Shown here in pieces: positions 48,201 through 59,636 of a stretch of DNA of 64,000 nt. Position 1 is the first letter of the stretch; every line of letters starts with the position of its first letter. Made by a program: the position numbers and the translations under genes. The notes under the pieces were generated by a model. It worked only from the letters and a program-made list of their open reading frames with translations, had not been told where the DNA came from and did no database searches. The DNA comes from Tetragonia tetragonoides (lineage: Eukaryota > Streptophyta > Magnoliopsida > Caryophyllales > Aizoaceae): assembly GCA_038025085.1 (NCBI GenBank), contig CM076146.1, forward strand, positions 14,687,001-14,751,000, given 5' to 3'.

Positions 48201-51200
48201 GATTTGTTAAATTTTAGTTTAGGTTTTCCCCCCTCTTTTAGTGTTCCTGCTCTATACTAAGTTTGTGATGACATTATGTTATACGTCAATAGTATTTAGT
48301 AATAGTCCTTAACGATCGTTGTGTCTTATTTCATTTTTTGAAAAAATTGTGCTAATAATTATATTCTAGGTAGGTTGGTGGATATCTATCAGTTAGTTAG
48401 TAAATATTCACCTATGGCGGGGTTGAATGGAGCATATCATTGGTAAATGCTGGGTGGATATATTAGACATCCTCCACCTGGCCTCGCCCTATTGCTATCC
48501 CCTCACCGTATATTAGTCTGGCAAATGAAGCAGAGAAAAACATATTTGTCTGTACTGGCTGCCTTGGATCCACAAAAAGATAGGAAAAAAGTTGTATAAA
48601 GCCTGTCCTTTGAATAACTTTACATTGCTCTTGTAGTCTTGCTCTTGTTGGCCTAGAAAATGACGTATTTCATGTTTGTTGATCTATACCCAAATAAAAA
48701 TATTTGTATTCCTATGACTCAATCTAGAGGCAAAGCTTTGGCCGATTTCAGACAGATGACAGCAATACTTCATCAGTCTGCAACTACTACAGTACTTTGT
48801 TGTTTCGCTATTTTTTGGTGTGAATTACTAAGTTACAACAAGTAATTGGCCCCAATTGAATACTGACTCAACTAGTGGGCTAGTCACTGAATACAACAAA
48901 AATACCAATAGCTATATGCCAAATTGCCAATTCAAAAATCACAAAATGTTGTAAACTTTGAATTGTAGATTGTGGGTGTGTTCCCTCCTTTTTATTGGAC
49001 CTTACTTAATCAGTGGAAATCAGTGCCAAAACCTTACTAAATCAGTGAGAATCAGTGGTAAGACCTTACTGAATCAGTGAGAATCAGTGGCATGACCTTA
49101 TTCAATCAGTGGAAATCAGTGGCAGGACCCACATTTCTACTCACAGAATCAGTGGCAGGACCTTGTTGAATCAGTGAGAATCATTGGCATGACCTTACTC
49201 AATCAGTGGGAATCAGTGGCAGGACCTTACTCAATCAGTGGGAATCAGTGGCAGGACCTTACTCAATCAGTGAAAATCAGTAAGAGGATCTTACTCAATC
49301 AGTGAGAATCAGTGAAAATAAGTGGAAAAGAACGCACCCTGGGTACACTGTGGTTGGCAGCATCTTAACCTTCTAATCATTACCATATCATAATCTTGAG
49401 CAACAGTGGTGGACAACACCAAAATTTAGTTGACATGAATCCCCACCATGTTATTGCCAAGGAAAAAAAAGGATAAAAGATGAGAAAAGTTTTCTTTCAT
49501 CTAATGTTTCAAGTAGTCTAGGTTGTGTGCTCTTAATGTTCTTGTTTGCCGTTGTTCTTGTTGTTCTCGAACGTTTCCTTATGTCGAATCACCATGTTTA
49601 TCCCTAACACACTACATTCTTTGAAAAAGTTAATGCAAGTGTCTTTGAATCATGATGGTTCACCTATATTCCCAAAACTCAACTACATTCTTGAATGTTA
49701 CCTTATATGTCGAACCACCATGTTTATCCCTAACACACTACATTCTTTGAAGAAGTTAATGCACGTGTCTTTGAATCATGATGGTTCCTTTCACCTATAT
49801 TCCCAAAACAGAACTACATATGTCCAGTATGTGTACATGTATGTGCTGGTGTTGGACTCGGCCATTTCTCGTATATTTTGTGTGCTTGGCCTCAGTTGAA
49901 GTGCCAATTGAGTTATCTTGGATTTGGCGCAGTTACTTAAGGTAGTTAGTACATGAAGGGTCTGAATGACTTAGCCTCTTACAATCATTAAAGTACATTG
50001 CAAATCTACTTAGTGGGTTTGTCATAGTAAATTTAAAGGCCTTATTCCAAAACCACACCAGATGATCTCAGCTTAATGCAGGCCATGGACTGATATGCTT
50101 AATGTATGGTCCTGCCAATTTTCTGCTTTGTCGTAAGGTTCTTGTAGACACAGACAAAGTGCATGGAGTCATATGGATAGTGTGACATTGCTATCTGTTC
50201 TATTGCCTTTACAAAACATGATAAGTTGAAGCATCGCATAAAAGTTTAATGCAACATCAGTAAATTGATAGATCATATCCGAGAAATATTGATGTCCAAC
50301 TGCTAAAGTTACAAAAAATCCATATTTTTGCTGTTTCTTACCGCCCAATTTCAGACAAGTTCACTGCTTGTGCTCAGAATTTCAAATTATTGTTAACTAG
50401 TCTTTATCTGTTTGGTGGTTAACTTCTTTCATATGACTTGATCACAGCTAGGGATGGCAAGTGCATTAGAGACTCTAAGTGGCCAAGCTTTTGGCGCACA
50501 GCAGTATAAGAAACTGGGAACGCAAACATACACTGCAATTTTCTCTCTTACCTTAGTCTGCATCCCCATTTCCATCTTGTGGATTTACATGGGGAAAGTC
50601 CTTCTTTTGATCGGCCAAGACCCTTCAATTTCACATGAAGCGGGTAAATTCTCGTCATATCTTGTGCCTTCCCTATTTGCTTATGCTTTTCTTCAGCCTC
50701 TTGTTCGGTACTTCCAATCTCAGAGCTTGATCTTGCCCATGGTATTAAGTTCTTGTGCCACTTTGTGCCTCCATATACCACTCTGTTGGGTTTTGGTATT
50801 CAAGTCTGGGCTACAAAACATTGGAGCTGCTGTCTCAATGGGCATAGCGATGTGGTTGAATGTGTTTTTCCTTGCTCTATACATGAAGTACTCTACTGCT
50901 TGTGCAATGACTAGGTCTCCAATCTCCATGGAAATTTTCCATGGAATCGGGGAGTTCTTCCGTTTTGCAATCCCTTCTGCTATAATGATTTGGTAAGGCT
51001 CCTTTCTCTTCTTATCATGAGAACGGCTTGTTATTTGAAGATTGTCTTAACATGTTATTCATTTGTGTGGTTGTAGTTTAGAATGGTGGTCATTTGAGTT
51101 GCTGATCTTGCTGTCAGGGCTTTTACCACATCCAGAACTTGAGACTTCTGTTCTCTCTGTATGGTACTGTTCTGTATGATCAACCTTCAACAATATAAAT

Positions 51201-52374
51201 TTTTGTAGTTTCCATTATTTGAAACAAAATCAGGTACAATTGTGTTAAAGAATTACAATGAATACTGACTTTGGTATTTCTCGTTTCTGTTTTGAATAGC
51301 TTGACAACTATTTCAACACTTTATGCAATACCTTATGGAGTGGGAGCTGCTGCAAGGTATATGCTCTGGACCAAAGCTTTGTTAATGGCATTTCGTATAT
51401 TAAGTGAGGTTTGAATTTTGTTCTGAATTTGTGCTCTTTTGCTGGTTTAAATATAGCACAAGAGTCTCCAATGAACTTGGGGCAGGAAACCCACAGGGTG
51501 CTCGTACAGCATCCTGTGCAGTGATGGTGATTGCGGTGGCAAATGGTCTTGTTATAAGCGCACTCCTTTTTGCTACGCGGAATGTTTTTGGTTATACTTT
51601 CAGCAGTGAGAAGGAAGTTGTAGATTATGTCACCAAAATGGCGCCTTTGGTTTGTTACAATACTATAATGGACAGCCTACAAGGTGTTCTTTCAGGTATG
51701 TATGCCAAAGTTTGCAGAGATATAATTCAGAATGTAACTTCTTTCTTTTAATGAGCTTCTATTTTGCAACATCAGGTGTGGCTAGAGGATGTGGGTGGCA
51801 ACATATCGGTGCTTTTGTGAATCTGGCTGCGTTCTATCTTGTAGGAATTCCAATGGGATCTATGTTAGGCTTCTGGACTGATTTGAGGGGTAAAGGCCTT
51901 TGGATTGGAATTGCCGCAGGTGCCACTGTACAGACTATCCTTCTAGCTATCATAGCGACTTGTATGAACTGGGAAAAGCTGGTTTGTCTTCTGTTCTCGA
52001 CATTTTTCATTTTCCGAACCTAGGTCCTAGACTCCTAGTACCCTCTAGGACATTACCAACCCACTCAACTCATCTTACTCTACATCTTTATTATCAGTTT
52101 CATTTGGTGTCAGATTTATCTTAGACCCAATTTTGACCATGAAAGATAAAAACAGCAGCAGCATTAGATATGTAGACAAAAAAAAGGACAACCATGGAGA
52201 TTAGTAAAACTAGTGCTGCATTAAGAGATCTTGTACACGTTTCTTCATTTCTAAGAGCTGTTCTTTTGTTTGTTTGATTTGCAGGCGAGAAAAGCAAGGG
52301 AAAGAATATTTGAAGCAACTCCCAGAGTTATTAATGGCTCAAAAGTCGATGAGCAGAGGCTTTTAGTTAGCTAA
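45262..52374 (+). CDS. MATE efflux transporter (DTX family), seven exons, 493 residues
   Basis: Exons 45262-45519, 50448-50992, 51077-51163, 51300-51356, 51457-51695, 51776-51981 and 52285-52374 join in frame with GT...AG at every intron and total 1482 nt including TAA. This matches the seven-exon DTX subgroup. The acidic N-terminus ([13 protein letters not shown]) is cytosolic; twelve membrane helices are expected. Visible signatures: [18 protein letters not shown] (helix 1), [15 protein letters not shown] (exon 2), [31 protein letters not shown] (exon 5), [14 protein letters not shown] and [17 protein letters not shown] (exon 6). The family exports organic cations, alkaloids or flavonoids in exchange for H+ or Na+, at the plasma membrane or tonoplast. 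The substrate cannot be told. The start is the only ATG that opens this frame (context TCATGG). Exon 2 begins at CTAGGGATGGC because only that acceptor keeps the [10 protein letters not shown] motif. Confidence 0.96.
45812..46352. mobile_element. hAT-type MITE, copy 1, in MATE intron 1
   Basis: Starts TAGGGATGGGAG and ends TTGCCATCCCTA. The interior is rich in GTGGGGCGG and shares GTAGTCGCCTC, CATCTTAATGAATTATG and TTAGGTTTTACC with copy 2 at 47986. Flanking 8-mers (CTAGAAGT, CAAGAGTC) are only partly alike. Confidence 0.7.
47986..48503. mobile_element. hAT-type MITE, copy 2, in MATE intron 1
   Basis: Starts TAGGGATAACAGTGAG and ends ATTGCTATCCCCT. Flanking 8-mers CTTCGTAT and CACCGTAT agree at six of eight positions. 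The interior is homologous to copy 1 (TAGCCGCCTC, ATTAATGAATTATGATAAAATCC). Divergence between the copies suggests separate insertions. Confidence 0.7.
48999..49325 (+). repeat. 32-bp minisatellite in MATE intron 1
   Basis: The unit is ACCTTACTCAATCAGTG followed by GGAATCAGTGGCAGG, repeated about ten times. ACCTTACT occurs at 48999, 49031 and 49063, exactly 32 bp apart; later units vary. Each unit contains two AATCAGTG copies, so it grew from a shorter motif. Confidence 0.92.
49581..49815 (+). repeat. 126-bp tandem duplication in MATE intron 1
   Basis: ATGTCGAATCACCATGTTTA at 49581 is repeated with few changes at 49707; both copies share TCTTTGAATCATGATGGTTC and CACCTATATTCCCAAAAC. Confidence 0.92.
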
Positions 52375-52593
52375 TTTTTGCATGACTGGATACTGCCTCT
52401 TGACCAGATGCGTTCCGGCATTTCCGGACCACGGGAAGACGAGAGAAATGGAGCAAAGAATGCCTCTAGCCACTGGTAGATGGCGCCAAGTTTGTGCACA
52501 ATTTTGTAAGTTGACAACAACGAAATAGAAGAAGAACCTAGCCAGCCGATGAGCATGATCTCAGCGGGTGCATCATAGACTGTGTAACTGTGG
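52375..52593 (+). other. Proximal 3' flank (probable 3' UTR) of MATE
   Basis: Follows the stop codon with no feature of another gene. It is cut at 52593 by a Ty3/gypsy element; the continuation of the pre-insertion sequence is at 58160. No clear polyadenylation signal was seen before the insertion. Confidence 0.55.
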
Positions 52594-53397
52594 TGATGTG
52601 TAGCGGATTCAAACAAGTGTTGTTGGTTTAGAATTTTGTGGGATTTTGCGTTTTGGATGTGTTAACGTAAAAGGAAACAACGATATGACCTGAAATAAAG
52701 GTTACGCCACCACTCAAGGCCTAGAATGCACCACCAATGATCTTAAAGGGTAGGCCACCGGACCAAAGGATAAAGAATTCACTCAACTCACCAAGCTAAA
52801 GAAATAGCTCTAAAGATGTTCAGATTTTCGGTTTTGATGCACAAAGCAATTTTCATTCAACAAGTCTGCCTTTTTTCATTGATATTCATGTCCCTTATAT
52901 AGAGAAGGGGCTCTTTACAATTCAAAGGACAAGCCTTGATACAATAACAATCAACTTAAGTGCTGTAGAGTTCCTAGGAAATAAAACTACGCACAATCAG
53001 CTCATTAAATGTTAGTTCATGAACTGAACGCAAATGCATCTTAATCTAACTATAGTAATCAGCTATCTTGACCATTATTTATTGAAAGCATAAAACTAAG
53101 TGCTAATCAAGTCACCTTGACCATTGGAAAGCCAAATGAAGAAGAACCAAGTAGATACAATGAATCTGCCCAAAATGCTCCAATCAGCTCGTAAATTGCA
53201 ATCTTTGACGTCTAGGTTCATTCACTTGAACTCCACATGATTAAACACGACCATGACTAGGAACCCATCATGTTGGACTCTTAATTGATCCAATTAAGAA
53301 GAGTAAGCCCATGAATAATTCCAAGTATGGGCTCAATTTCAGAACGGACGCTAAGTGCAATTGGGCTGTTTTGAACATCTTGAATTGCTCCGCATCA
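52594..53397 (-). repeat. 3' LTR (left copy) of the gypsy element
   Basis: 804 bp. Contains the integrase stop at 53268. The adjoining internal sequence reads on the minus strand CGAACAAGAGGAGAT just before TGATGCGG, the polypurine tract. Confidence 0.95.
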
Positions 53398-56300
53398 ATC
53401 TCCTCTTGTTCGAAAAGATTTGTCTTCAAATCTCGAATATGATCATCATCTAGGTAAGGAGAAAGATCACAAACATTGAAAGTTGCAGAAACACCATACT
53501 CACCCGGCAATTCTAGCTTGTATGCACTTTTTCCATTTCGCTTTTCCACTCTAAATGGACCATCACCTTGGGGCATCAATTTGTTTTTCCTTTTGCTTGG
53601 AAAACGATCATTTCTCAAGTGTAACCAAACAAGATCTCTAGGTTCAAACTCAGCTTGCTTGCGGTTCTTGTTTGCTCGAGCTTTATACAACTCATTTGCC
53701 TTTTCAATTCTTGCTCGAAGTTGATCATGCAGCTTCTTCATACTTTCCACACGAACCTTAGCTTTATAATTAACTTGTTCATTTTTGGGAATAGGAATTA
53801 AGTCAATAGGCAAGTAAGGATTCACACCATAGACTACCTCAAATGGAGAACGCCCAGTTGCATAGGTATGGGTTCTATTATAGGCAAACTCAGCATGTGC
53901 CAACTTCAAGTCCCAATCCTTGGTAGTCTTGCTCACGAGCCCACGAAGCGCGCCTAGTGTTCTATTAGTGACTTCGGTTTGCCCATCAACTTGGGGGTGG
54001 TGTGAAGTACTAAATAGAAGCTTCTTCCCAACTAATCTCCAAAGAGTCTTCCAAAAATAGCTAAGAAACTTGGTGTCATGATCAGAAACAATGGTATTTG
54101 GAATCCCATGCAAACGAACCACTTCTTTGTAATACAAATCAGTCACATTTGAAGCATCATCGGTTTTATGGCAAGGAATGAAGTGTGCCATCTTAGAGAA
54201 CCGATCAACAACTACCATGATTGCATCCTTACCCTATTGAGTGCGAGGTAAACCAACAATGAAGTCCATACTTACATCATCCCAAGGTTGAATTGGAACT
54301 GGTAAAGGCGTGTACAACCTTTTGTGAAAGTGACTCTTGGCTCGTTGACATGTTCCACACCTCTCCACAACAGCTTGCACATCTCCCATCATCTTTGGCC
54401 AATAGAAATGCTCTTGTAAGATCTCAAGAGTTTTGTTTAAGCCAAAGTGGCCAGCAAGTCCACCGCCATGAGCTTCTCTAACCAAAAGCTCTCGAAAGGA
54501 ACTCTTAGGAACGCACAGTTTGTTCCCTTTGAAAAGAAAGCCTTCTTGTATGGAATAGGATCCTCGAACACCATTCTTGCACTCATCAAGCAAAGAAGAG
54601 AAATCAGAATCTTCTTTGTACAATTCTTTCATGAACTCAAATCCCAAAAGCTTGCTATTAAGTACAGCTAGCATAGGTAACGCCTTGACAAAGCGTCAGC
54701 TACTACATTGGTTTTTTCTGCTTTGTATCTCGAAGAGAAGTTAAATGTTTGAAGAAATTCAACCCACTTAGCATGCCTCTTACTCAGCTTGTGTTGCCCA
54801 TGAATGTATTTGAGTGCTTCATGATCAGAATGTAGAACAAAAGATTTTGGCCACAAATAATGAGTCCATTGATCCAATGCCTGCACAATAGCATAAAACT
54901 CCTTATCATATGTGGAGTAATTGAGTCTAGAGCCACTCAATTTCTCGCTGAAATAAGCAATAGGCCTCCCTCCTTGCACAAGAACAACTCCAATTCCGCA
55001 ACCACTCGCATCACACTCAAGTTCGGAGGGTTGATTGAAATCTGGAAGGGCTAGGATGGGTGCTTCACAAAGCTTCTCTTTGATCAATTCAAAGGCCCTT
55101 TGGGTAGCCTTTGTCCACTCAAAGTTCCTTTCTTCAAGCACTCAGTAATGGGACTCAACAAAGTACTAAAATTCTTTACAAATCGACGATAAAACGAAGC
55201 CAATCCATGAAAACTACGTACCTCCGAAACTGACTTTGGAGTTGGCAAAGTCTTAACCGCTTCCACCTTGAATTGATCCATGGAAACGCCATCCTTGGAC
55301 ACCACATGACCCAAGAAAGTAACACTAGGAACCATGAAAGAACACTTCTCCAGCTTGCCATAGAGCTTTTGTTGTCTCAATATCTTAAAAACATATTTCA
55401 AGTGTTGTAAATGCTCTTCCTCACTTTTGCTGTATATCAAGATGTCATCAAAGTAGACTACCACAAACTTGCCAAGAAATGGGCTTAGCACTTCATTCAT
55501 GAGGTGCATGAAAGTGCTAGGAGCATTAGAAAGACCGAATGACATAACAAGCCACTCATACAACCCTTGCTTTGTCTTGAAAGCGGTCTTCCATTCGCCA
55601 CCTTCCCTCATTCTAATCTGGTGGTATCCACTTCTCAAATCAACTTTGGAGAATACCTTTGCACCATGTAACTCATCAAGAATATCATCAAGTCTAGGTA
55701 TAGGAAACCTATACTTGATAGTGATGTTGTTTACAGCACGGCTATCAAGACACATTCGCCATGTTCCATCCTTTTTAGGGACAACTAAGGCTGGAACGGA
55801 ACAAAGACTCAAGCTCTCAAGAACATAACCCCTTTTCAATAATTCATCAATTTGCCTTTGCAACTCTTTTGTCTCCTCCGGATTACATCTATAAGCTGGT
55901 TTGTTAGGCAATTGTGCACTAGGGATCAAATCAATTTGGTACTCAATTCCTCTCATGGGTGGAAGTCCCGGGGGTAAGTCATTTCGAAACACATCTTTAA
56001 ACTCTCCAATTAAAGGTGTGACAAGGGGGTTTAAAGAGTTTTCATTTTCAGCTTGAAGTTCTTTCACAAAGAGGACATAAATAGGTTGTTTTGTAGCTAA
56101 TTCCCTCCCCATTTGTGTTTCACTCAAAAATAAGTTCTCATGACTATTTTCTCTCATTCCCGGTGGACTTATTTTAGATGGAGACAGTGGGGTCAAAGTG
56201 ATTTTCTTTTTATCTTTCTCAATAGCATAAACATTCTTTCTTCCATCATGCATAGCACATCTATCAAATTTTCAAGGTCTCCCTAATAAAACATGACATG

Positions 56301-56553
56301 CATCCATAGGAACTACATCACACCAAACAGAATCATGGTAACTCTTTCCAATAGAAAACGAATTTAAGGCATGTTTAGTTACCTTTAATTCATTTCCTTT
56401 GCTCAACCATTTCAACATGTACAATTTTGGGTGGTTTTGAGTTGGAAAATTTAGCTTCTCCATCAAAGTAGTGGACACGACATTAGTGCAGCTCCCTCCA
56501 TCAACAATAAGGTTGCATTTTCTCCTCAAAGAACAATGGCATGATTGTACCAA
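53268..56553 (-). pseudogene. Gypsy pol (protease, RT, RNase H, integrase)
   Basis: Protease: CNLIVDGGSCTNVVS and MDACHVLLGRP, then TGA at 56272-56274 where the family has Trp. RT in the same frame: [32 protein letters not shown] and [13 protein letters not shown] shift near 55110 leads to RNase H ([38 protein letters not shown]), then a one-base insertion near 54670. Integrase: HFGLNKTLEILQEHFYW with CGTCQRAK, MDFIVGLPR, a TAG at about 54234, IVSDHDTKFLSYFW and HPQVDGQTEVTNRTL; all three catalytic acids are present. The C-terminus (LSPYLDDDHIRDLKTNLF) has no chromodomain. Fewer breaks than the 31801 element suggest a younger insertion. Confidence 0.93.
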
Positions 56554-57285
56554 TCCTCACTCTAGGAAAGTGATTGAAATCCGTCCAATCTAATTTGTAC
56601 CTTCGAGATACACACTCAAATAGAGGGAACTTCGATTGTTTGATCATTTCAGAACAAGAAGAAGATAAACAAGGTAATATTCTTTTGAGCTTAAGATCTT
56701 GAAATGGCTCTTTCACGAAGCACATGCTGATTTCGTCATTTTGGGCTTGCTCACGGACAGTAAAAGAATTATATAAGCCATTGTAACCTTTCACGAGAGG
56801 CTGCCTAACAATTTCTTCTACCACCTGTTTGCTTTGGGTTTCACATTTAGAAGTAACAAGGGCGCTTGTCGTAGCAGTTGTTTCAGATTGGTAACAATTT
56901 CTCTCCTCAAGTGCATCCTCCTCTCCATCACGAGATGCTTGTATTTCATTAATGTCTTTAATTTCATTTAAGGTCATAACCTTATTTATGGGAAATTCAG
57001 ATTGTAAGCGTATCTCACCATGCTCCTTAGGTTTTGCAATTACTTCATTCTTCTCAAACGCACCCTCTCCTTCATGAGATGCATCTATTTCATCAATCTC
57101 TTGAATTTCTTTTAGGCTCATCACCTTATTAGTGGGACATTCAGATTGGTAGTGTCCATACCCAAGGCAACACACACACTTACTTTTGTTGGGCTGTTCA
57201 TCCCTCCTCTACTCTGCCAAAGTTTGCTGAATCTTATCTAATCTTGCAAAAGCTTCTTCGATCTTTCTAGAACCAAACCCCAACA
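56501..57285 (-). pseudogene. Remnant gag (zinc knuckle, capsid core deleted)
   Basis: ATG at 57285 (MLGFGSRKIEEAFARLDKI) is followed after 25 codons by TAG, then a single zinc knuckle CVCCLGYGHYQSEC (CX2CX4HX4C). The capsid domain normally found between N-terminus and knuckle is missing, so most of gag has been deleted or was never present in this copy. The rest is charged linker with two PTNKVMSLKEI-like repeats (SLKEIQEIDEIDAS, TLNEIKDINEIQAS) leading to the protease in another frame. Confidence 0.75.
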
Positions 57286-57336
57286 TGTTTCTCAAATAAA
57301 CAAGTAAAGCACTCGTTCAAAGAAAAACGAAACAAA

Positions 57337-57348
57337 GCTCTGACACCA
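57337..57348 (-). other. Primer-binding site for initiator tRNA-Met
   Basis: Minus strand reads TGGTGTCAGAGC, one base from the TGGTATCAGAGC complement of plant initiator tRNA-Met, three bases after the LTR end. It would prime first-strand synthesis. Confidence 0.88.
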
Positions 57349-57351
57349 ACT

Positions 57352-58154
57352 TGATGCGTAGCGGATTCAAACAAGTGCTGTTGGTTTAGAATTTTGTGGG
57401 ATTTTGCGTTTTGGATGTGTTAACGTAAAAGGAAACAAGGATATGACCCGAAATAAAGGCTACGCCACCACTCAAGGCCCGGAACTCACCGCCAATGATC
57501 TTAAAGGCTAGGCCACCGGACCAAAGGATAAAGAATTCACTCCACTCACCAAGCTAACGAAATAGCTCTAAAGATGTTAAGATTTTCGGTTTGGATGCAC
57601 AAAGCAATTTTTATTCAACAAGTCTGCCTTTTTCCATTGATATTCATGTCCCTTATATAGAGAAGGGGCTCTTTACAATTCAAAGGACTAGCCTTGATAC
57701 AATAACAATCAACTTAAGTGCTGTAGAGTTCCTAGGAAATAAAACTATGCGCAATCAGCGCATTAAGTGCTTGTTCATGAACTGAATGCAAATGCATCTT
57801 AATCTAACTATAGTAATCAGCTATCTTGACCATTATTTATTGAAAGCATAAAACTAAGTGCTAATCAAGTCACCTTGACCATGGGAAAGCCAAATGAAGA
57901 AGAACCAAGTAGATACAACGAATCTGCCCAAAATGCTCCAACCAACTCGTAAATTGCAATCTTGACGTCTAGGTTCATTCACTTGAACTCCACATGATTA
58001 AACAAGACCATGACTAGGAACCCATCATGTTGGACTCTTAATTGATCCAATTAAGAAGAGTAAGCCCATGAATAATTCCAAATATGGGCTCAATTTCAGA
58101 ATGGACGCTAAGTGCAATTGGGCTGTTTTGAACATCTTGAATTGCTCCGCATCA
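57352..58154 (-). repeat. 5' LTR (right copy) of the gypsy element
   Basis: 803 bp, about 94 percent like the left copy over the first 260 bp by eye (roughly 16 differences). Confidence 0.95.
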
Positions 58155-59233
58155 TGTGGTCTGTGTTCCAAGGCACAGTATCTGTTTCAGGCTTCAGCTA
58201 ATCTTCTACAAGTCATTGGTGGCTGAGTTAGAAATTTAGAATGGTGTTTGCGTTTGGCTACATTTTGCGAATATTCTTGAATTGGCAAATCTTGGCCTCA
58301 TTTAGTAATGTACATTAGTAGCTTTTATTAATTAAGTCTGTTCGGAGTTGGAGAATGCAGGGAAGGGAGGGAAATGAGGGTGAAATAATAAAGTTTCCAA
58401 AAAGGGAAATGAAGCGGAACAATTCCTTTGTTCCCTCCAAATTGGGAGGAATGGTGGGCAAGGAAAATTTTTAAGTCAGAGCAGTTTGTTTTCCTCCATT
58501 CTCCTTACTTAAACTCCCCAAATAAGGTCAAATATATCACCTTCATTCTTTTTCATTTCCTTCCCACCCAAAACTTTCAAACATGCAAGTTAATATATAT
58601 TAATTAGAAAAGGTAAAATTTCGAAAACCATTTTGATGTTACGGTAAATGAGTTTTTATTTTTGTAGATACAAATGCTAGTACAATATTTATATACATAT
58701 ACATGAGCGACTAAACGAGGAAAAATTCGAACTTGGGATGTAATGTACCAGCACTTCAATCCTATGTCCTAACCCCTTGATTTGCCAACACAACTTTGAT
58801 ACGGTTATTGGATAGTGCACAGTGCGCATGATCTATATCATGATTGAAATTGAATTTTATTTTAGACGCGATCACCTAGTCATTTCACTGATTTAAACAC
58901 AAAGTACAAATTATAAATAGACATAAAGAAATCTCGAACCTCACTGAGAGCAATTCTATATCCAACACGGTGTGGGTAAACAGTAAATTCCACACCAGTG
59001 GACTCCATCATAAAATATTTGCACTTTTGACCCAAAAGTTATAAAAAATTAAAATCTTACCCCGCATAAAAATGGGCTATTCCCAAAAAAGTAAGTAAAG
59101 AAATATCCCTGTTATAATATTTAAAATACTGTTATAATTTTTGTTGTTCGTATTTGTTATTTAAAGTACTGTTATTTACATAAAAACTCTGTTATATCAT
59201 TAGAAGCTCTATTTCGTGTTTAGTGTATTGAAT
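58155..59233. other. Distal MATE 3' flank and spacer before the pararetrovirus
   Basis: 58155-58330 continues the pre-insertion MATE flank (TCTGTGTTCCAAGGCACAG). 58330-58590 is rich in GGGAGG and CCTCC, like 19045-19290, and may be a repeat. 58600-59233 has no gene; it may be host DNA or the decayed regulatory region of the viral insert. Confidence 0.45.
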
Positions 59234-59245
59234 TGGTATCAGAGC
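59234..59245 (+). other. Viral primer-binding site for initiator tRNA-Met
   Basis: TGGTATCAGAGC, a perfect complement of the 3' end of plant initiator tRNA-Met, about 100 bp before the first open frame. In this family it primes minus-strand DNA synthesis and marks position 1 of the viral genome. Confidence 0.92.
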
Positions 59246-59331
59246 CAAGTAGTTAAAATCTGGATCCTTCTAGTACTTATAAGTTTCCAACTTACCCTCA
59301 TATAGTACATAGTCCAGAAGGATCTAATAAT

Positions 59332-59607
59332 TTGGCTCCGCATCTAAATTATATAACTGATTCTATGTTAGAAGTTAAGCACGAAATCGAAAAAATCAAA
59401 GTAGAATTAAAAGCCTTTAAAAAATTAAATGATACTTTACACTTAAGTTTATTAAACGAAATTAGACATAATAATAAAGTAAGGCAAGGGAAGAAAGATA
59501 ACATTTCTGCATCATTTTTATACCCTTATCCTTCTACAAATAATAATAAAAAAAAAAATATTTTTAATAGCCGACCTACCAATAGAACTAGAAAGCTCAG
59601 AAGATGA
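59332..59607 (+). CDS. Viral N-terminal coiled-coil protein fragment
   Basis: 91 codons. Residues about 15-50 form a heptad-like, Lys/Glu-rich helix (VKHEIEKIKVELKAFKK) and the C-terminus is basic. Small coiled-coil proteins lie early in several Caulimoviridae and act as virion-associated or aphid-transmission factors. The initial ATG may not be the original start, since reading extends slightly upstream. The function is inferred only from place and shape. Confidence 0.5.
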   Translation: MAPHLNYITDSMLEVKHEIEKIKVELKAFKKLNDTLHLSLLNEIRHNNKVRQGKKDNISASFLYPYPSTNNNKKKNIFNSRPTNRTRKLRR

Positions 59608-59636
59608 AAACGAAGGAGAAGTATTAGGAGTACAAC

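Larger units (their letters stand above)
45520..50447 (+). other. Giant first intron of the MATE gene (4928 bp)
   Basis: Donor GTATCATC after the codon for Met 86, acceptor TGATCACAG before Leu 87; phase 0. The other five introns are 80-303 bp. The intron holds two hAT-type MITEs, a 32-bp minisatellite, a 126-bp tandem duplication, T and A runs, and stretches with AAGACGGTCTTATG and GTGAGACCGC (47180-47335) that may be another MITE. Open frames inside it (47308, 48660, 49546) are not genes. Confidence 0.9.
52594..58154 (-). mobile_element. Ty3/gypsy retrotransposon (possible CRM-type), gag-deleted, 5.6 kb
   Basis: LTRs 52594-53397 and 57352-58154 (804 and 803 bp) begin TGATGYGTAGC and end GCTCCGCATCA. 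The duplication TGTGG flanks both sides (52589-52593, 58155-58159). On the minus strand, from the right LTR: primer site, shortened gag, protease, RT, RNase H, integrase, purine tract, left LTR. The integrase frame runs about 130 nt into the LTR, known for CRM centromeric chromoviruses, so that lineage is possible. LTRs differ by several percent. It lies 220 bp after the MATE stop codon, opposite in direction. Confidence 0.93.

Noticed and set aside
49581..49815. 117-codon frame at 49546-49899 as a gene with internal repeats
   Set aside because: Its repeat is the 126-bp DNA duplication within the MATE intron; a multiple of three makes it look like protein repeats.
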